Source: Candidatus Ozemobacteraceae bacterium (GTDB lineage: Bacteria > Muiribacteriota > Ozemobacteria > Ozemobacterales > Ozemobacteraceae). From it: DNA of 18,788 nucleotides. Positions within the stretch are counted from its first letter, which is position 1. Every line of letters begins with the position of its first letter. A program made the position numbers and the translations under genes. Location of the stretch: assembly GCA_035373905.1 (NCBI GenBank), contig DAOSOK010000061.1, positions 1 through 18,788 on the forward strand, given 5' to 3'. Positions 1 through 10,816 of the stretch are shown one piece after another. A model generated the notes under the pieces. The model had not been told where the DNA came from. It searched no databases and saw nothing but the letters and a program-made list of their open reading frames with translations.

Positions 1-2
1 GG

Positions 3-245
3 TTCGTCCTCAAAGAAGCGATGACGACCGAAGCCGGCTTCGTGGCCGTCGACGGTCACGCGTTCGACAATCTTCTCCACATGGAAGGCACGACGGTTTC
101 GCCGTGCCGCCCGGCCGGCATCGTCAGGATCGGCCCGGACAAATACGACGTGACATCCGACGGCGACTTCATCGAGCGGGGAAAACCGGTCACGGTCATC
201 GCCGTCGACGGAACGAAGATCGTCGTCCGGGAAGTCAGGGAATAA
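3..245 (+). CDS. NfeD-family protein, C-terminal end (5' truncated by window edge)
   Basis: The window opens inside this gene, with an open frame from base 3 and a TAA stop at 243-245. The visible 80 residues form the C-terminal OB-fold domain of an NfeD protein: a Gly-rich start (HMEGTTVSPCRPAGIVRIG), then DKYDVTSDGDFIERGKPVTV and a closing strand ending KIVVREVRE. The same pattern recurs in the next gene (FVGMEGVATSDLRPSGIARIG, then MDVLSDGEFV), so the two genes are paralogues in tandem, 11 bp apart. NfeD proteins partner flotillin/stomatin-type membrane proteins; long forms carry an N-terminal ClpP-like serine protease domain. This is probably the end of a long form, because the second gene is a short form, but the protease part lies outside the window. 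The ATG at 21 is an internal Met, not the start. Confidence 0.85.
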   Translation, partial: FVLKEAMTTEAGFVAVDGHAFDNLLHMEGTTVSPCRPAGIVRIGPDKYDVTSDGDFIERGKPVTVIAVDGTKIVVREVRE

Positions 246-256
246 GGGAACACCTC

Positions 257-1000
257 ATGCGGAACATGCTGCCGTATTTCTCGCTCTTCCTCCTGCTGGC
301 CGTTTTTTTCGCGACTTCGACAGCCACGGCACAGGAAATGTCGGGCGAGGAACTCCTCCCCCGCCTCTCTTCCGGAACGACGAGTTCCGACGCACCTGCC
401 GAAGCGGCACCGGCGGATACCGTCCGCGAACAGGCCGACGGCCGGAACGTCTCCAAGGCGACTTCGCCAGGCGAGCCAGGGTCTATATCTTATGGTTTAA
501 TAGTGCTTTCAATGCTCATCGGAGGTCTGATCCTCCTGTTCATCGAGGTGGCATTGATACCCGGCTTCGGCATCACCGGCGTCACCGGCATCATCGTGAT
601 TTTCGCCGGGCTCGGCCTAGCGTTCTGGAAGTTGGACATCCGGCTGGCCGTCCTGTATTCGTTCGGCTCGATGGCGGCTCTCGTCGGGCTGGTTCTCTGG
701 GCGATCTATATTTTCCCGTATACCAGCGTCGGCAAGAAGTTCGTGCTCACCGCGAAGATATCCGTCGAGGACGGCTTCACCGCGACCCGCGATCTCGAAC
801 GGTTCGTCGGCATGGAAGGCGTCGCCACGAGCGACCTGCGCCCCTCGGGCATCGCCCGCATCGGGGACGAACGCATGGACGTGCTGTCGGACGGTGAGTT
901 CGTTCCGCGCCAGAGCAAGATCAAGGTTCTGCGCGTGAAGAACGGCGCCCTGATAGTCGCGATGATCGAGCCGCCCCCGGCCGACGCGCAGAACGGCTGA
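257..1000 (+). CDS. Short NfeD-family membrane protein
   Basis: A 247-residue protein. Residues 1-26 look like a cleavable signal peptide (hydrophobic core, then ATSTATAQ). A hydrophilic Ala/Asp-rich linker runs to about residue 76. Three transmembrane segments follow at about 78-102, 105-123 and 131-154, including the IEVALIPGFGITGVTG turn typical of NfeD. A cytosolic or periplasmic OB-fold domain spans about 184-237 (FVGMEGVATSDLRPSGIARIG). The ATG at 257 was chosen because the signal peptide starts there and AAGGGAA lies just upstream; longer in-frame starts would overlap the preceding gene in another frame. It sits 11 bp after another nfeD and one gene before floA. NfeD-type proteins work with flotillin or stomatin partners in membrane-domain organisation. 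There is no ClpP-like protease domain. The codons at about 481-516 are unusually AT-rich. Confidence 0.88.
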   Translation: MRNMLPYFSLFLLLAVFFATSTATAQEMSGEELLPRLSSGTTSSDAPAEAAPADTVREQADGRNVSKATSPGEPGSISYGLIVLSMLIGGLILLFIEVALIPGFGITGVTGIIVIFAGLGLAFWKLDIRLAVLYSFGSMAALVGLVLWAIYIFPYTSVGKKFVLTAKISVEDGFTATRDLERFVGMEGVATSDLRPSGIARIGDERMDVLSDGEFVPRQSKIKVLRVKNGALIVAMIEPPPADAQNG

Positions 1001-1030
1001 ACCCACGAATCCCGCGCTCAACCCAAGCTC

Positions 1031-1263
1031 ATGGAAAACAGCTTCACCATTGAGACACAGAGGCGCAGAGATTGAAACGAGATGAAAAAAATGTACGAAA
1101 ATATTTTCCTCGGCGTCTCAGTGTCTCCGCGGTGAATGGTTCGAATTTCAATATATCTGCCACGGAGAATGAACCGCCCCTACGGATATAGAGCTGTTGT
1201 TTTGTGTCTTCGCAGTGAAATAGTCTCTGCGCCTCTGTGACTCTGTGGTTAGTTGTTTTCCAT
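1031..1263. repeat. 233-bp element with about 42-bp terminal inverted repeats
   Basis: The left arm (about 1031-1072) starts ATGGAAAACAGCTTCACCA and continues into CACAGAGGCGCAGAGATT. The reverse complement of the right arm (about 1222-1263) starts ATGGAAAACAACTAACCA and continues into CACAGAGGCGCAGAGACT. The arms match over about 42 bp with few mismatches and one gap. Internally there is a further related copy in inverted orientation (gtctcagtgtctccgcggtg near 1113-1133), a partial one near 1202-1218, and a half-site ccgcccctac near 1172. No ORF and no clear target-site duplication are visible. The element fills the gap between the convergent ends of nfeD (1000) and trmB (1275), where a long hairpin could also stop transcription from both sides. 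Confidence 0.75.
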
Positions 1264-1274
1264 TTGCCGGCCGG

Positions 1275-1994
1275 TCATCGGGACCAGGGGAGGCGGAGCA
1301 GGGATTCCGGAATCGGGGCGATCTCACCGGATGTCGGAGCCGCTTTGATATAGTATATACTTTTATTCTTTTCGACGGCCCGGATCTGAAATTTCGTGTC
1401 GATTGCCTCGTGCGCCGTTTCAGCATTCAGACGACCTTCCACGGGCAGCTCCGCATCCAGGATGCGGAATCCGCAGAGAGGCCAGAGGTTGCGGGCATAC
1501 TCCGCCAGGGGATGCACGTCGGTTTTCAGATGGAGGAGCCCCTCGCTCGGGAGCAGTTTGCGGTATCTGGCGAGGAAGGTCGGGGAAATCAGCATTTTTT
1601 CAGGCTTTCGCAGATAGGGCGTCGGGAACGTGACCCAGATGTCATCGAGTTCGCCCGGGGCGAACAGGCGGTCCAGGGCTTCGCCCTCGATGCGGATGAA
1701 ACCCACGTTTTTCAGTCCCTCCGCCAGGGCCGTCGCGGCGCCGCGCCAGATTCTGCCGCCCTTGACGTCGAGACCGAGGATGTTGCGACCGGGAAAGCGC
1801 CTGGCGAGACCGAGCGAGAAATCGCCCCATCCGCAGCCCATCTCGAGGACGAGCGGCGCCGGTCGCCGGAAAAAAGCGTCGTTCCATTTCCCCGAAAGCT
1901 CGAACGGCGTTTCCAGAAGTTTTTTCACCGGGGGTTCGAGAAAATTCGGAAACGTCGCCAGCTGTCGATATCGTTCGAGTTTTGGAACGCGCAT
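1275..1994 (-). CDS. trmB: tRNA (guanine-N7-)-methyltransferase, TrmB family
   Basis: A 239-residue SAM-dependent methyltransferase expected to make m7G46 in tRNA variable loops in the cytoplasm. Visible features: SAM-binding motif I LEMGCGWGDFSLGLA (residues 50-64); ILGLDVKGGRIWRGA (72-86), which resembles the IDIKGARIWRGA form of some TrmB subgroups; NVGFIRIEGE (96-105); DDIWVTFPTPYLRKPEKML (117-135), equivalent to the family FPDPW-x-K-R stretch; and LHLKTD (154-159). Two usual positions differ: the Asp of FPDP is Thr (FPTP), and the C-terminal T-x-Y-E is TKFQ (200-203). The length is normal. Upstream there is a perfect TATAAT and an AAGGTGA site, though the spacing of the latter is long (about 13 nt). 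The gene lies opposite to, and between, nfeD and floA. Confidence 0.87.
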   Translation of the reverse strand: MRVPKLERYRQLATFPNFLEPPVKKLLETPFELSGKWNDAFFRRPAPLVLEMGCGWGDFSLGLARRFPGRNILGLDVKGGRIWRGAATALAEGLKNVGFIRIEGEALDRLFAPGELDDIWVTFPTPYLRKPEKMLISPTFLARYRKLLPSEGLLHLKTDVHPLAEYARNLWPLCGFRILDAELPVEGRLNAETAHEAIDTKFQIRAVEKNKSIYYIKAAPTSGEIAPIPESLLRLPWSR

Positions 1995-2041
1995 GGATAT
2001 TCGGGGTCACCTTGTTCTTGACTTTGATCGGCGTTTCCCGG

Positions 2042-2047
2042 ATTATA
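2042..2047 (-). promoter_or_regulatory. Likely trmB promoter -10 box
   Basis: Read on the minus strand this is a perfect TATAAT, about 48 bp before the trmB start codon. I see no good -35 match 16-18 bp upstream, so the promoter would depend on its -10 box or an activator. It lies in the 120-bp divergent gap between trmB and floA; I found no equally convincing promoter for floA (TTGACT at 2018 has no well-spaced -10 box). Confidence 0.5.
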
Positions 2048-2114
2048 GAACAAAATGGACCGGTACATGCCGGGCAGCGTGAAAATTCGTGCGTCGATCT
2101 GAAGGAGGCGTTCC

Positions 2115-3095
2115 GTGGAAGGCTTCGTCGTATTGATCATCATCGGTGGTCTGATCGGTTTCTTCGTTCTCACTTACTTCGTTCCGGTCGGCCTCTGGGT
2201 CAGCGCTCTCGCCTCCGGCGTTCCGGTCGGCCTGTTCGATCTGATCGGCATGCGCCTCCGCGGCGTTTCTCCCTACCAGATCATCAACCCGGCCATCACC
2301 GCCATCAAGGGCGGTCTCGACGTGGCCCTGCAGGCGCTCGAATCGCACTACCTGGCCGGCGGCAACGTTCAGAAGGTCGTTTCGGCCCTGATTTCGGCCC
2401 AGCGCGCCGGCATACCGCTGAGCTTCAAGCAGGCCACGGCAATCGACCTGGCCGGTCGCGACGTGCTCGACGCGGTCCGCAACTGCGTCAAGCCGAAGGT
2501 CATCACGACCCCCGAAGTCTCGGCCATGGCGAAGAACGGCATTCAGGTCAAGGCCATCGCCCGCATCACCGTGAAAACCGACATCAACAAGCTGATCGGC
2601 GGCGCCACCGAAGAGACGATTCTCGCCCGCGTCGGCGAAGGCATCGTCACGACGATCGGCTCGGCCGAGTCGCACAAAGAAATCCTCGAGAACCCCGACC
2701 GCATCTCCAAGACGGTCCAGGAAAAGGGCCTCGACGCGAAGACCGCGTTCGAAATCCTCTCGATCGACATCGCCGACGTCGATATCGGCAACAACATCGG
2801 CGCCAAGCTGCAAATCGACCAGGCCGAGGCCGATATGAAGATCGCCCAGGCCAAGGCCGCCGAACGCCGCGCCATCGCCGAAGCCAAGGAGCAGGAAATG
2901 CGCGCCCTCGAGCAGGAGATGCGGGCGAAGCTCGTCGAGTCCGAGGCGCAGGTCCCGCAGGCCGTCGCATCGGCCCTGTCGGACGGCAACATCGGCATTC
3001 TCGATTATTATACGTTGAAGAATATCAACTCCGACACCGAGATGCGAAAATCCTTCTCGCAGATGGTCGACGTGCCGGTCATTCCGAACAAGTAA
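2115..3095 (+). CDS. floA: Flotillin-like protein FloA
   Basis: A 326-residue protein, close to the usual FloA length of about 330. Order: an N-terminal membrane segment (about residues 3-25, VVLIIIGGLIGFFVLTYFVP), a second short hydrophobic stretch (GLWVSALASGVPVGLFDLIG), then the SPFH/band-7-type domain with GVSPYQIINPAITAIKGGL and the Q/A/E/K-rich coiled coil (about 235-285, with QIDQAEADMKIAQAKAAERR). It ends DVPVIPNK. FloA oligomerises at the cytosolic face of the membrane and organises functional microdomains. The GTG start at 2115 is supported by AAGGAGG at 2102-2108, 6 nt upstream, and by the membrane segment beginning there. It is followed after 17 bp by an unknown membrane-anchored gene. 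FloA is normally next to nfeD; here trmB lies between them. Confidence 0.95.
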   Translation: MEGFVVLIIIGGLIGFFVLTYFVPVGLWVSALASGVPVGLFDLIGMRLRGVSPYQIINPAITAIKGGLDVALQALESHYLAGGNVQKVVSALISAQRAGIPLSFKQATAIDLAGRDVLDAVRNCVKPKVITTPEVSAMAKNGIQVKAIARITVKTDINKLIGGATEETILARVGEGIVTTIGSAESHKEILENPDRISKTVQEKGLDAKTAFEILSIDIADVDIGNNIGAKLQIDQAEADMKIAQAKAAERRAIAEAKEQEMRALEQEMRAKLVESEAQVPQAVASALSDGNIGILDYYTLKNINSDTEMRKSFSQMVDVPVIPNK

Positions 3096-3112
3096 GCGGA
3101 GATCGCCGAAAC

Positions 3113-3745
3113 GTGGAAGCGTTTTTCCAGGTCGTCATCTTCCTGGTAATCGTCGTCGCCTCGATCTGGTCCGAGATGAGCAAGAACAAATCGAGCGGCA
3201 ATTCCGACGCCGAGTTCGGCGACCTCACGGCAATCGACGACTTTTTCAAGCAGCAGGAAAAGTCGCAGAAAACCTCTCAACAACGCCCTTCTTCGGGCGG
3301 TTTCGATGACGATGTCGTTTCGCTCGAACGCACGCCCGCGCCAAGCGAACCGTTCGGCACCCCTCAGAAAATTCAGCCGCAATCCGGCAAGTCGAAACGC
3401 TTCGAAAAGCAGGAGAAAAAGCGAAGCCAGGGTAAGAGCCGCGCCGGCCTGGATCAGCGGAGTCGCGCGCTTCCGCCTCTTCCGTCTGCGTCGTCGCACT
3501 TCGGGAACGTCGAAAGCGATGAAGGTGCATGTCTCGACGAGGCCCCCTCCCTGACCGGTCAGAACAACTACGAACGCGGCGGCTTCACCATCGCCCGCAC
3601 CGCCTCGACAACGTCCGCCACCACCCGCCGCCCGGCGAGGCGCTGGTCGCGGCAGCAGCTCATCAATGCGATCGTCATCTCGGAGCTCATGAACCGGTAC
3701 GACGTGAACCGCGTCTACGGCCGCATCCCCGACCGGCGAAGCTGA
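3113..3745 (+). CDS. Unknown membrane-anchored protein downstream of floA
   Basis: A 210-residue protein that I do not recognise. It begins with a single transmembrane segment (residues 1-20, EAFFQVVIFLVIVVASIWSE), followed by a long low-complexity, charged and polar region rich in Ser, Gln, Lys and Arg (SKNKSSGNSD, FDDDVVSLERTPAPSEP, KSKRFEKQEKKRSQGKSR). It closes with a predicted C-terminal helix, RRWSRQQLINAIVISELMNR, the only part that looks folded; a similar short Leu/Ile-rich 'AIVISELM' tail seems familiar from other small membrane proteins, but I cannot name a family. The GTG at 3113 is chosen because the hydrophobic segment starts there and CGGAG lies about 11 nt upstream. It is 17 bp after floA and probably co-transcribed, suggesting a flotillin accessory or adaptor role; this is inference from position only. 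Confidence 0.75.
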   Translation: MEAFFQVVIFLVIVVASIWSEMSKNKSSGNSDAEFGDLTAIDDFFKQQEKSQKTSQQRPSSGGFDDDVVSLERTPAPSEPFGTPQKIQPQSGKSKRFEKQEKKRSQGKSRAGLDQRSRALPPLPSASSHFGNVESDEGACLDEAPSLTGQNNYERGGFTIARTASTTSATTRRPARRWSRQQLINAIVISELMNRYDVNRVYGRIPDRRS

Positions 3746-3771
3746 GACAAGATCGTCGAGATCTTGCCCAG

Positions 3772-4467
3772 ATGGAATTCATCGACCATTTCAGGCGCGC
3801 CAGACGTTCCTTCCGGGCACTCCTCTCCGCCTTCGACCTGACGGTCCGGTTCGGCGGCTACGCGCATGCGGCCGCGGAATCGGGGCCTGCGGTGATTCTC
3901 GTTCCCGGAAGCGAGCTCGTCGCCCAGGTGATGCTGACAGCATATTATCCTCGCCCGTTTCACCCTGCCGTCAGCCTGCCCCTCTGGGAAAAACCCGTCC
4001 TCCGCACACTGGCTTCGCGCCTCGGGTTCCTTGAACTGCCGCGACGGGAATGCGGCTGGCGGAGCTGGATTCGTAACGCCGTGAAACTGCTGGCATCCGA
4101 TGGCAGAATAGCCCTGTTCGTACCATCGGATTTCGCATCATCGAACAAGCCGCCCGTTGAAATCGCCGTTGCAGCGATGCTCTGCCGCCTCAGCGGCTGT
4201 GCGTTCGTTCCGGTCGCAACGGATGGTTGTGACCGGGTTTTGCCCCCAGACTGCATTCTTCCGCGGGTTCTGCCCCTCCGGATGCTGATCGGCAAACCGG
4301 TCAAGCCTCGCATCGATACCGCAGTATCGAATAGAAACCGTGACTGGGCGAGGATGTTCCAGACGGATCTGTCGATTCTTCAACAGCGTCTTCTCGCCTG
4401 TCCGGAAGGAGTTCCGGATGAGCAACCATCCATTGAGACGCCGTTTCCAAGGACACCTCAGGGGTAA
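3772..4467 (+). CDS. Degenerate PlsC-like acyltransferase-fold protein
   Basis: A 231-residue protein with the layout of the PlsC/LPLAT glycerolipid acyltransferase fold. Visible landmarks are GFLELPRR (85-92), then WIRNAVKLLASDGRIALFVPSD (99-120) where the family has 'L..G..i.iFPEG', AVAAMLCRLSGCAFVPVATDG (132-152) where the family has 'lA...g.piVPV...G', and PLRMLIGKPVKP (168-179) like the closing 'iGkPi' strand. The catalytic H-x4-D is not present: the corresponding loop reads VPGSELVAQVML (44-55), and FPEG is VPSD. So the fold assignment is reasonable, but acyltransferase activity is doubtful. The ATG at 3772 is the only in-frame start after the previous stop (3745); its ribosome site is weak. 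It appears to be the last gene of the floA operon, before a terminator. Confidence 0.6.
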   Translation: MEFIDHFRRARRSFRALLSAFDLTVRFGGYAHAAAESGPAVILVPGSELVAQVMLTAYYPRPFHPAVSLPLWEKPVLRTLASRLGFLELPRRECGWRSWIRNAVKLLASDGRIALFVPSDFASSNKPPVEIAVAAMLCRLSGCAFVPVATDGCDRVLPPDCILPRVLPLRMLIGKPVKPRIDTAVSNRNRDWARMFQTDLSILQQRLLACPEGVPDEQPSIETPFPRTPQG

Positions 4468-4479
4468 CCGCCCGCGAGT

Positions 4480-4519
4480 CAAACCGGCGCGCGATCGGTT
4501 TGTGAAATTTTTATTTTTT
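4480..4519 (+). terminator. Probable terminator of the floA operon
   Basis: CAAACCG (4480-4486) pairs with CGGTTTG (4496-4502) around a 9-nt loop. After five bases comes a T-rich run (4508-4519, tttttattttttt-like). It lies 12 bp after the acyltransferase-like gene. The gap between stem and T-run and the short stem make it less than textbook. Confidence 0.5.
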
Positions 4520-4573
4520 CACGCCGTAAAGCGATTTTCAAACGTTCAAGCGGATGCCGTGCCGGTCGTCGGG

Positions 4574-4602
4574 TTGACTTCTGACCTGTCCCGGCCTATC
4601 AT
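4574..4602 (+). promoter_or_regulatory. Sigma-70-type promoter of the pyruvate:ferredoxin oxidoreductase gene
   Basis: TTGACT (4574-4579) and TATCAT (4597-4602) are separated by exactly 17 bp, each hexamer matching consensus at 5 of 6 positions. Transcription would start near 4609, giving a leader of about 54 nt that ends in a strong AGGAGG (4651-4656), 6 nt before the GTG start. Confidence 0.75.
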
Positions 4603-4662
4603 TCACCCGTTTCAGGAACGTGGGGGGTACATCCCCGCGACAACACATTCAGGAGGGACACC

Positions 4663-8262
<3,600 letters not shown>

Positions 8263-8278
8263 TCGATCCGTCCGCCCG

Positions 8279-8316
8279 CACCGGGCGGGGCCGATCTGGC
8301 CCCGCCCGGTGTTTTT
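8279..8316 (+). terminator. Intrinsic terminator after nifJ
   Basis: CACCGGGCGGGGCC (8279-8292) pairs perfectly with GGCCCCGCCCGGTG (8298-8311), a 14-bp stem with a 5-nt loop, followed by TTTTT (8312-8316). It starts 17 nt after the stop. On the other strand there is no T-run, so it should act mainly in the plus direction. Confidence 0.93.
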
Positions 8317-8344
8317 CCTCTCGAAAACGTCGCTTCCAGTGCCG

Positions 8345-8357
8345 CGACAGGCTCAGG
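8345..8357 (+). repeat. Short repeat CGACAGGCTCAGG
   Basis: This 13-mer recurs inverted at 10866-10878 with one mismatch (CGACAAGCTCAGG on the minus strand). The two copies flank the minus-strand gene at 8353-10710, and this copy contains its stop codon. I associate this word with a small repeat common in many bacterial genomes. Confidence 0.5.
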
Positions 8358-10710
8358 GAGTCGGTTCAGACCAGACGTAGCCGCGGGGGAAGGAGACAAT
8401 GCGCAGTCCCCCGGCCGGGTTCCAGAGCAGATGAAGGCGCGCCTCTTCCGGCAGCTTCAGCCGCATGACGCCGGAACCGCTTTCTTTATAGACATATGTA
8501 TATATTTTAGAGAATTGTTTCAAGGCAGACGGTTTGCAAGCCTGAAGCGTCTGCCAGCTTTCCTTTTCGGGGAACTCCAGGCTGAACTCCCAGCCGTCGA
8601 GTGCTTTCCAGAAACGGACTCGCGAAGGGCGGGGACCGTTCCACTCCAGCCAGGCGAGAACACGATCGAAGGACTCCCGTCCTTCGGCGGGAGTGAAACA
8701 CCCGCATGTGAAAACAATGGAATCCGAAGCGGGCAGCACGATTCCTTCGGTCGACTGAGCGGTCCCTCCCTCCCGGAACAGGACCGGCCACATGCCCTGC
8801 CGGGGCGCCGTCCAGGGCAGACCTGCGATATCAAAGGTCCGGATTGCCTCCCAGAGATTCTTTCCCCAAAGGCATCCTGAGGCAACGGCGGTTTCCTGGA
8901 GCAGACGGTCGGCCTCGGTTGCCGGCCAGCCATCGGTTTCCAGCCAGCATGGCCCGATCGTCAGATTCTTCGCCGGGCGGCCGAGGAGGCGGCCAAGCAG
9001 GTCCCGGATACGGGGTTCGGCCGCCAGAAGATCGCTTTCGGACGGCCCTGCCGATCTGGATGTTCCATTCATCTGCACCTCCTGCTGGAGGAGCGTGAGC
9101 ATCGGATCACCGGCGGCGTATCTCACCCGGGTCATATCGCGCGAATACCAGCCGGCCCGAGAGGATGCACCCGGACGGAAGCTGACTTCCTCGTCAAGTT
9201 TTCCCCATCCTCGAGATTTCGTCAGCGCCGAAGGGAGGGGGCTTCGCAGAAATTCGGCCCCGAACGTCGTCTCGTGGGGTTGCTCCGCAAGCATGAAGCG
9301 GCCGGATTTCTCCGCTTCGACAAGGCCGGCTCTCAAGAGGAATCTCCCGGGCAACTGGAACAGGGGAGCCCGCGTAAGCTCGACTTCCTCTCCTTCAGAG
9401 CCATAGAGCCCCGCCCACCGAAGAAGCAGGAATATGCTTCGAATCGCCGTTGGATCGCATATCTGCCGGATTTTTCCATCCGACACCACGTGAACGGCGT
9501 ACCATCCGTTTCCCTCCTGTTGCGCGAAAACCAGGATTCCGCCACGGCCATCCGCCGGTTCGAGCCGGATCAGAGCTGCGCCCCCGGCTACTTCCGAGAG
9601 GTTCATCATATCGATGAACGGATGCGGCGCCGACGACGCCACGGCCTGGACCACCCAGGCAACCAAATCAGCCGGAACGTTCTCGCCCGTTTCGGGATCG
9701 ACGAATCTGCCCTTCTTCCAGACCAGGTCGGCCTCGTTCGCCAGCAATTCCTGGTGCGGTCCCCACCATTCTGCGGCAAGGGAAATCCGCCGTATCCCCG
9801 GATTCTTCGCCGGAGAGGCCGGAGGCAGGTCCTTTGCTTCCAGATACGCTTCCACGGCAGATTCCGATGCCGTCACACGATCGGGATCGCCCCGGTATGT
9901 TCCGTTTCGCGCGGCTTCGGGATCGAGCAGGACGGCCCGGGCGGTCAAGGCGGCGGCCTCCGTTGCGAGGCCGGCGAAGTGATGAACCGAGGCAGCCAGC
10001 CACAGAAAATCCCGATCGCAAGGCACTTTCCCGGTAAGCTGTGCGAGAAGCCGGTGGTCCGCCGTCGTCAGGCGGTGAAATCGTGCTTTTTCCTGCAGAA
10101 TGCGAAGCTGAAGCCACCGTGGTTCAGCACGGGGACGGCGGAAGCCATCTTTTGGAAGCTGATAGAGCATGTCTCGATAGCGCAGCATGGCTTTCAGAAG
10201 GTCGTCATGGCCATCTTCACCCGAGAGAAGGAACGCGATCCGGTCGATGATGGCCGGTTCATCCTCCGTAAACAACGCGAGGCGGTGGACGGCCAGATGC
10301 CCGGAAAGGGCGTTCGGGCCTTCGGGCCATTGGTGAAGCAGTTCTTGGATTCGTTCCGCTTTTGAGCGAACGAGGCGAACCGACGCGTCATCCGGCAATT
10401 TGCGCGGACCGCTCGCTGGCAACGGCCGCGGCCCCGAAACAAGCTGGGGGAGATCCCGGAGGATCGCATCACGGGCATACGGGTGAAGCAAGGCGTTCCG
10501 GAGCCCGATGGCAGGCGGCTCTCCCGGGAGGAGTTCGGCAGGAGGCTTGATCTGGCTCAGCCAGGCGGCAAAAGATGCCAGTTCCGCAGAATCCCCGGCA
10601 ACGGCCATTCCAGCGAAGCAATGAAGCAACCACACCATGGCGATCGCAATCAGCCGCCAGTCGCCGTCTTTCTGCTTTCTGAAAGGCGCAAGCACGTCAT
10701 ATTCTCTCAT
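8353..10710 (-). CDS. Large exported protein of unknown function
   Basis: A 785-residue protein from the ATG at 10710; no family recognised. After a charged N-terminus (MREYDVLAPFRKQKDGDW) comes a hydrophobic stretch, RLIAIAMVWLLHCFAGMAVAG, suggesting a signal peptide or anchor and a periplasmic or extracytoplasmic location. The next third is Leu/Pro-rich and helical, with one TPR-like helix pair (DRDFLWLAASVHHFAGLATE, then AAALTARAVLLDPEAARNG). The C-terminal half is richer in beta-strand patterns (GGILVFAQQEGNGWYAVHVV, then SDGKIRQICDP) and ends RGYVWSEPTP. A longer frame continues to 10857, but that extension runs through intergenic repeats and would bury the signal sequence, so I rejected it. 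It stands alone on the minus strand between nifJ and ubiB. Codons near 8484-8520 are strikingly AT-rich. Confidence 0.75.
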   Translation of the reverse strand: MREYDVLAPFRKQKDGDWRLIAIAMVWLLHCFAGMAVAGDSAELASFAAWLSQIKPPAELLPGEPPAIGLRNALLHPYARDAILRDLPQLVSGPRPLPASGPRKLPDDASVRLVRSKAERIQELLHQWPEGPNALSGHLAVHRLALFTEDEPAIIDRIAFLLSGEDGHDDLLKAMLRYRDMLYQLPKDGFRRPRAEPRWLQLRILQEKARFHRLTTADHRLLAQLTGKVPCDRDFLWLAASVHHFAGLATEAAALTARAVLLDPEAARNGTYRGDPDRVTASESAVEAYLEAKDLPPASPAKNPGIRRISLAAEWWGPHQELLANEADLVWKKGRFVDPETGENVPADLVAWVVQAVASSAPHPFIDMMNLSEVAGGAALIRLEPADGRGGILVFAQQEGNGWYAVHVVSDGKIRQICDPTAIRSIFLLLRWAGLYGSEGEEVELTRAPLFQLPGRFLLRAGLVEAEKSGRFMLAEQPHETTFGAEFLRSPLPSALTKSRGWGKLDEEVSFRPGASSRAGWYSRDMTRVRYAAGDPMLTLLQQEVQMNGTSRSAGPSESDLLAAEPRIRDLLGRLLGRPAKNLTIGPCWLETDGWPATEADRLLQETAVASGCLWGKNLWEAIRTFDIAGLPWTAPRQGMWPVLFREGGTAQSTEGIVLPASDSIVFTCGCFTPAEGRESFDRVLAWLEWNGPRPSRVRFWKALDGWEFSLEFPEKESWQTLQACKPSALKQFSKIYTYVYKESGSGVMRLKLPEEARLHLLWNPAGGLRIVSFPRGYVWSEPTP

Positions 10711-10766
10711 TTTTCCATGTCCATTCCACGATGGCTCCCCCATTTCCAATAGAATATCACCTGCGA

Positions 10767-10796
10767 CATCCGCTTCATCAGCATTATCTGCGGTTC
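10767..10796 (+). repeat. CATCTGCGG-type interspersed repeat, copy 1
   Basis: Reads CATCCGCTTCATCAGCATTA followed by TCTGCGGTTC. The copy at 14091-14120 reads CATTTGCCTCATCTGCGCCA followed by TCTGCGGATT, matching at roughly two thirds of positions and ending in a shared ATCTGCGG. Both lie just upstream of minus-strand genes. Confidence 0.45.
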
Positions 10797-10816
10797 TGTT
10801 TTCACAACGAGCCCCA

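Noticed and set aside
1031..1263. Insertion sequence
   Set aside because: Inverted ends are present, but there is no transposase ORF and no clear target duplication; recorded as a non-autonomous repeat instead.
2018..2049. Promoter for floA (TTGACT with TATAGA)
   Set aside because: The spacing is about 20 bp and the same bases give a perfect TATAAT on the other strand for trmB.
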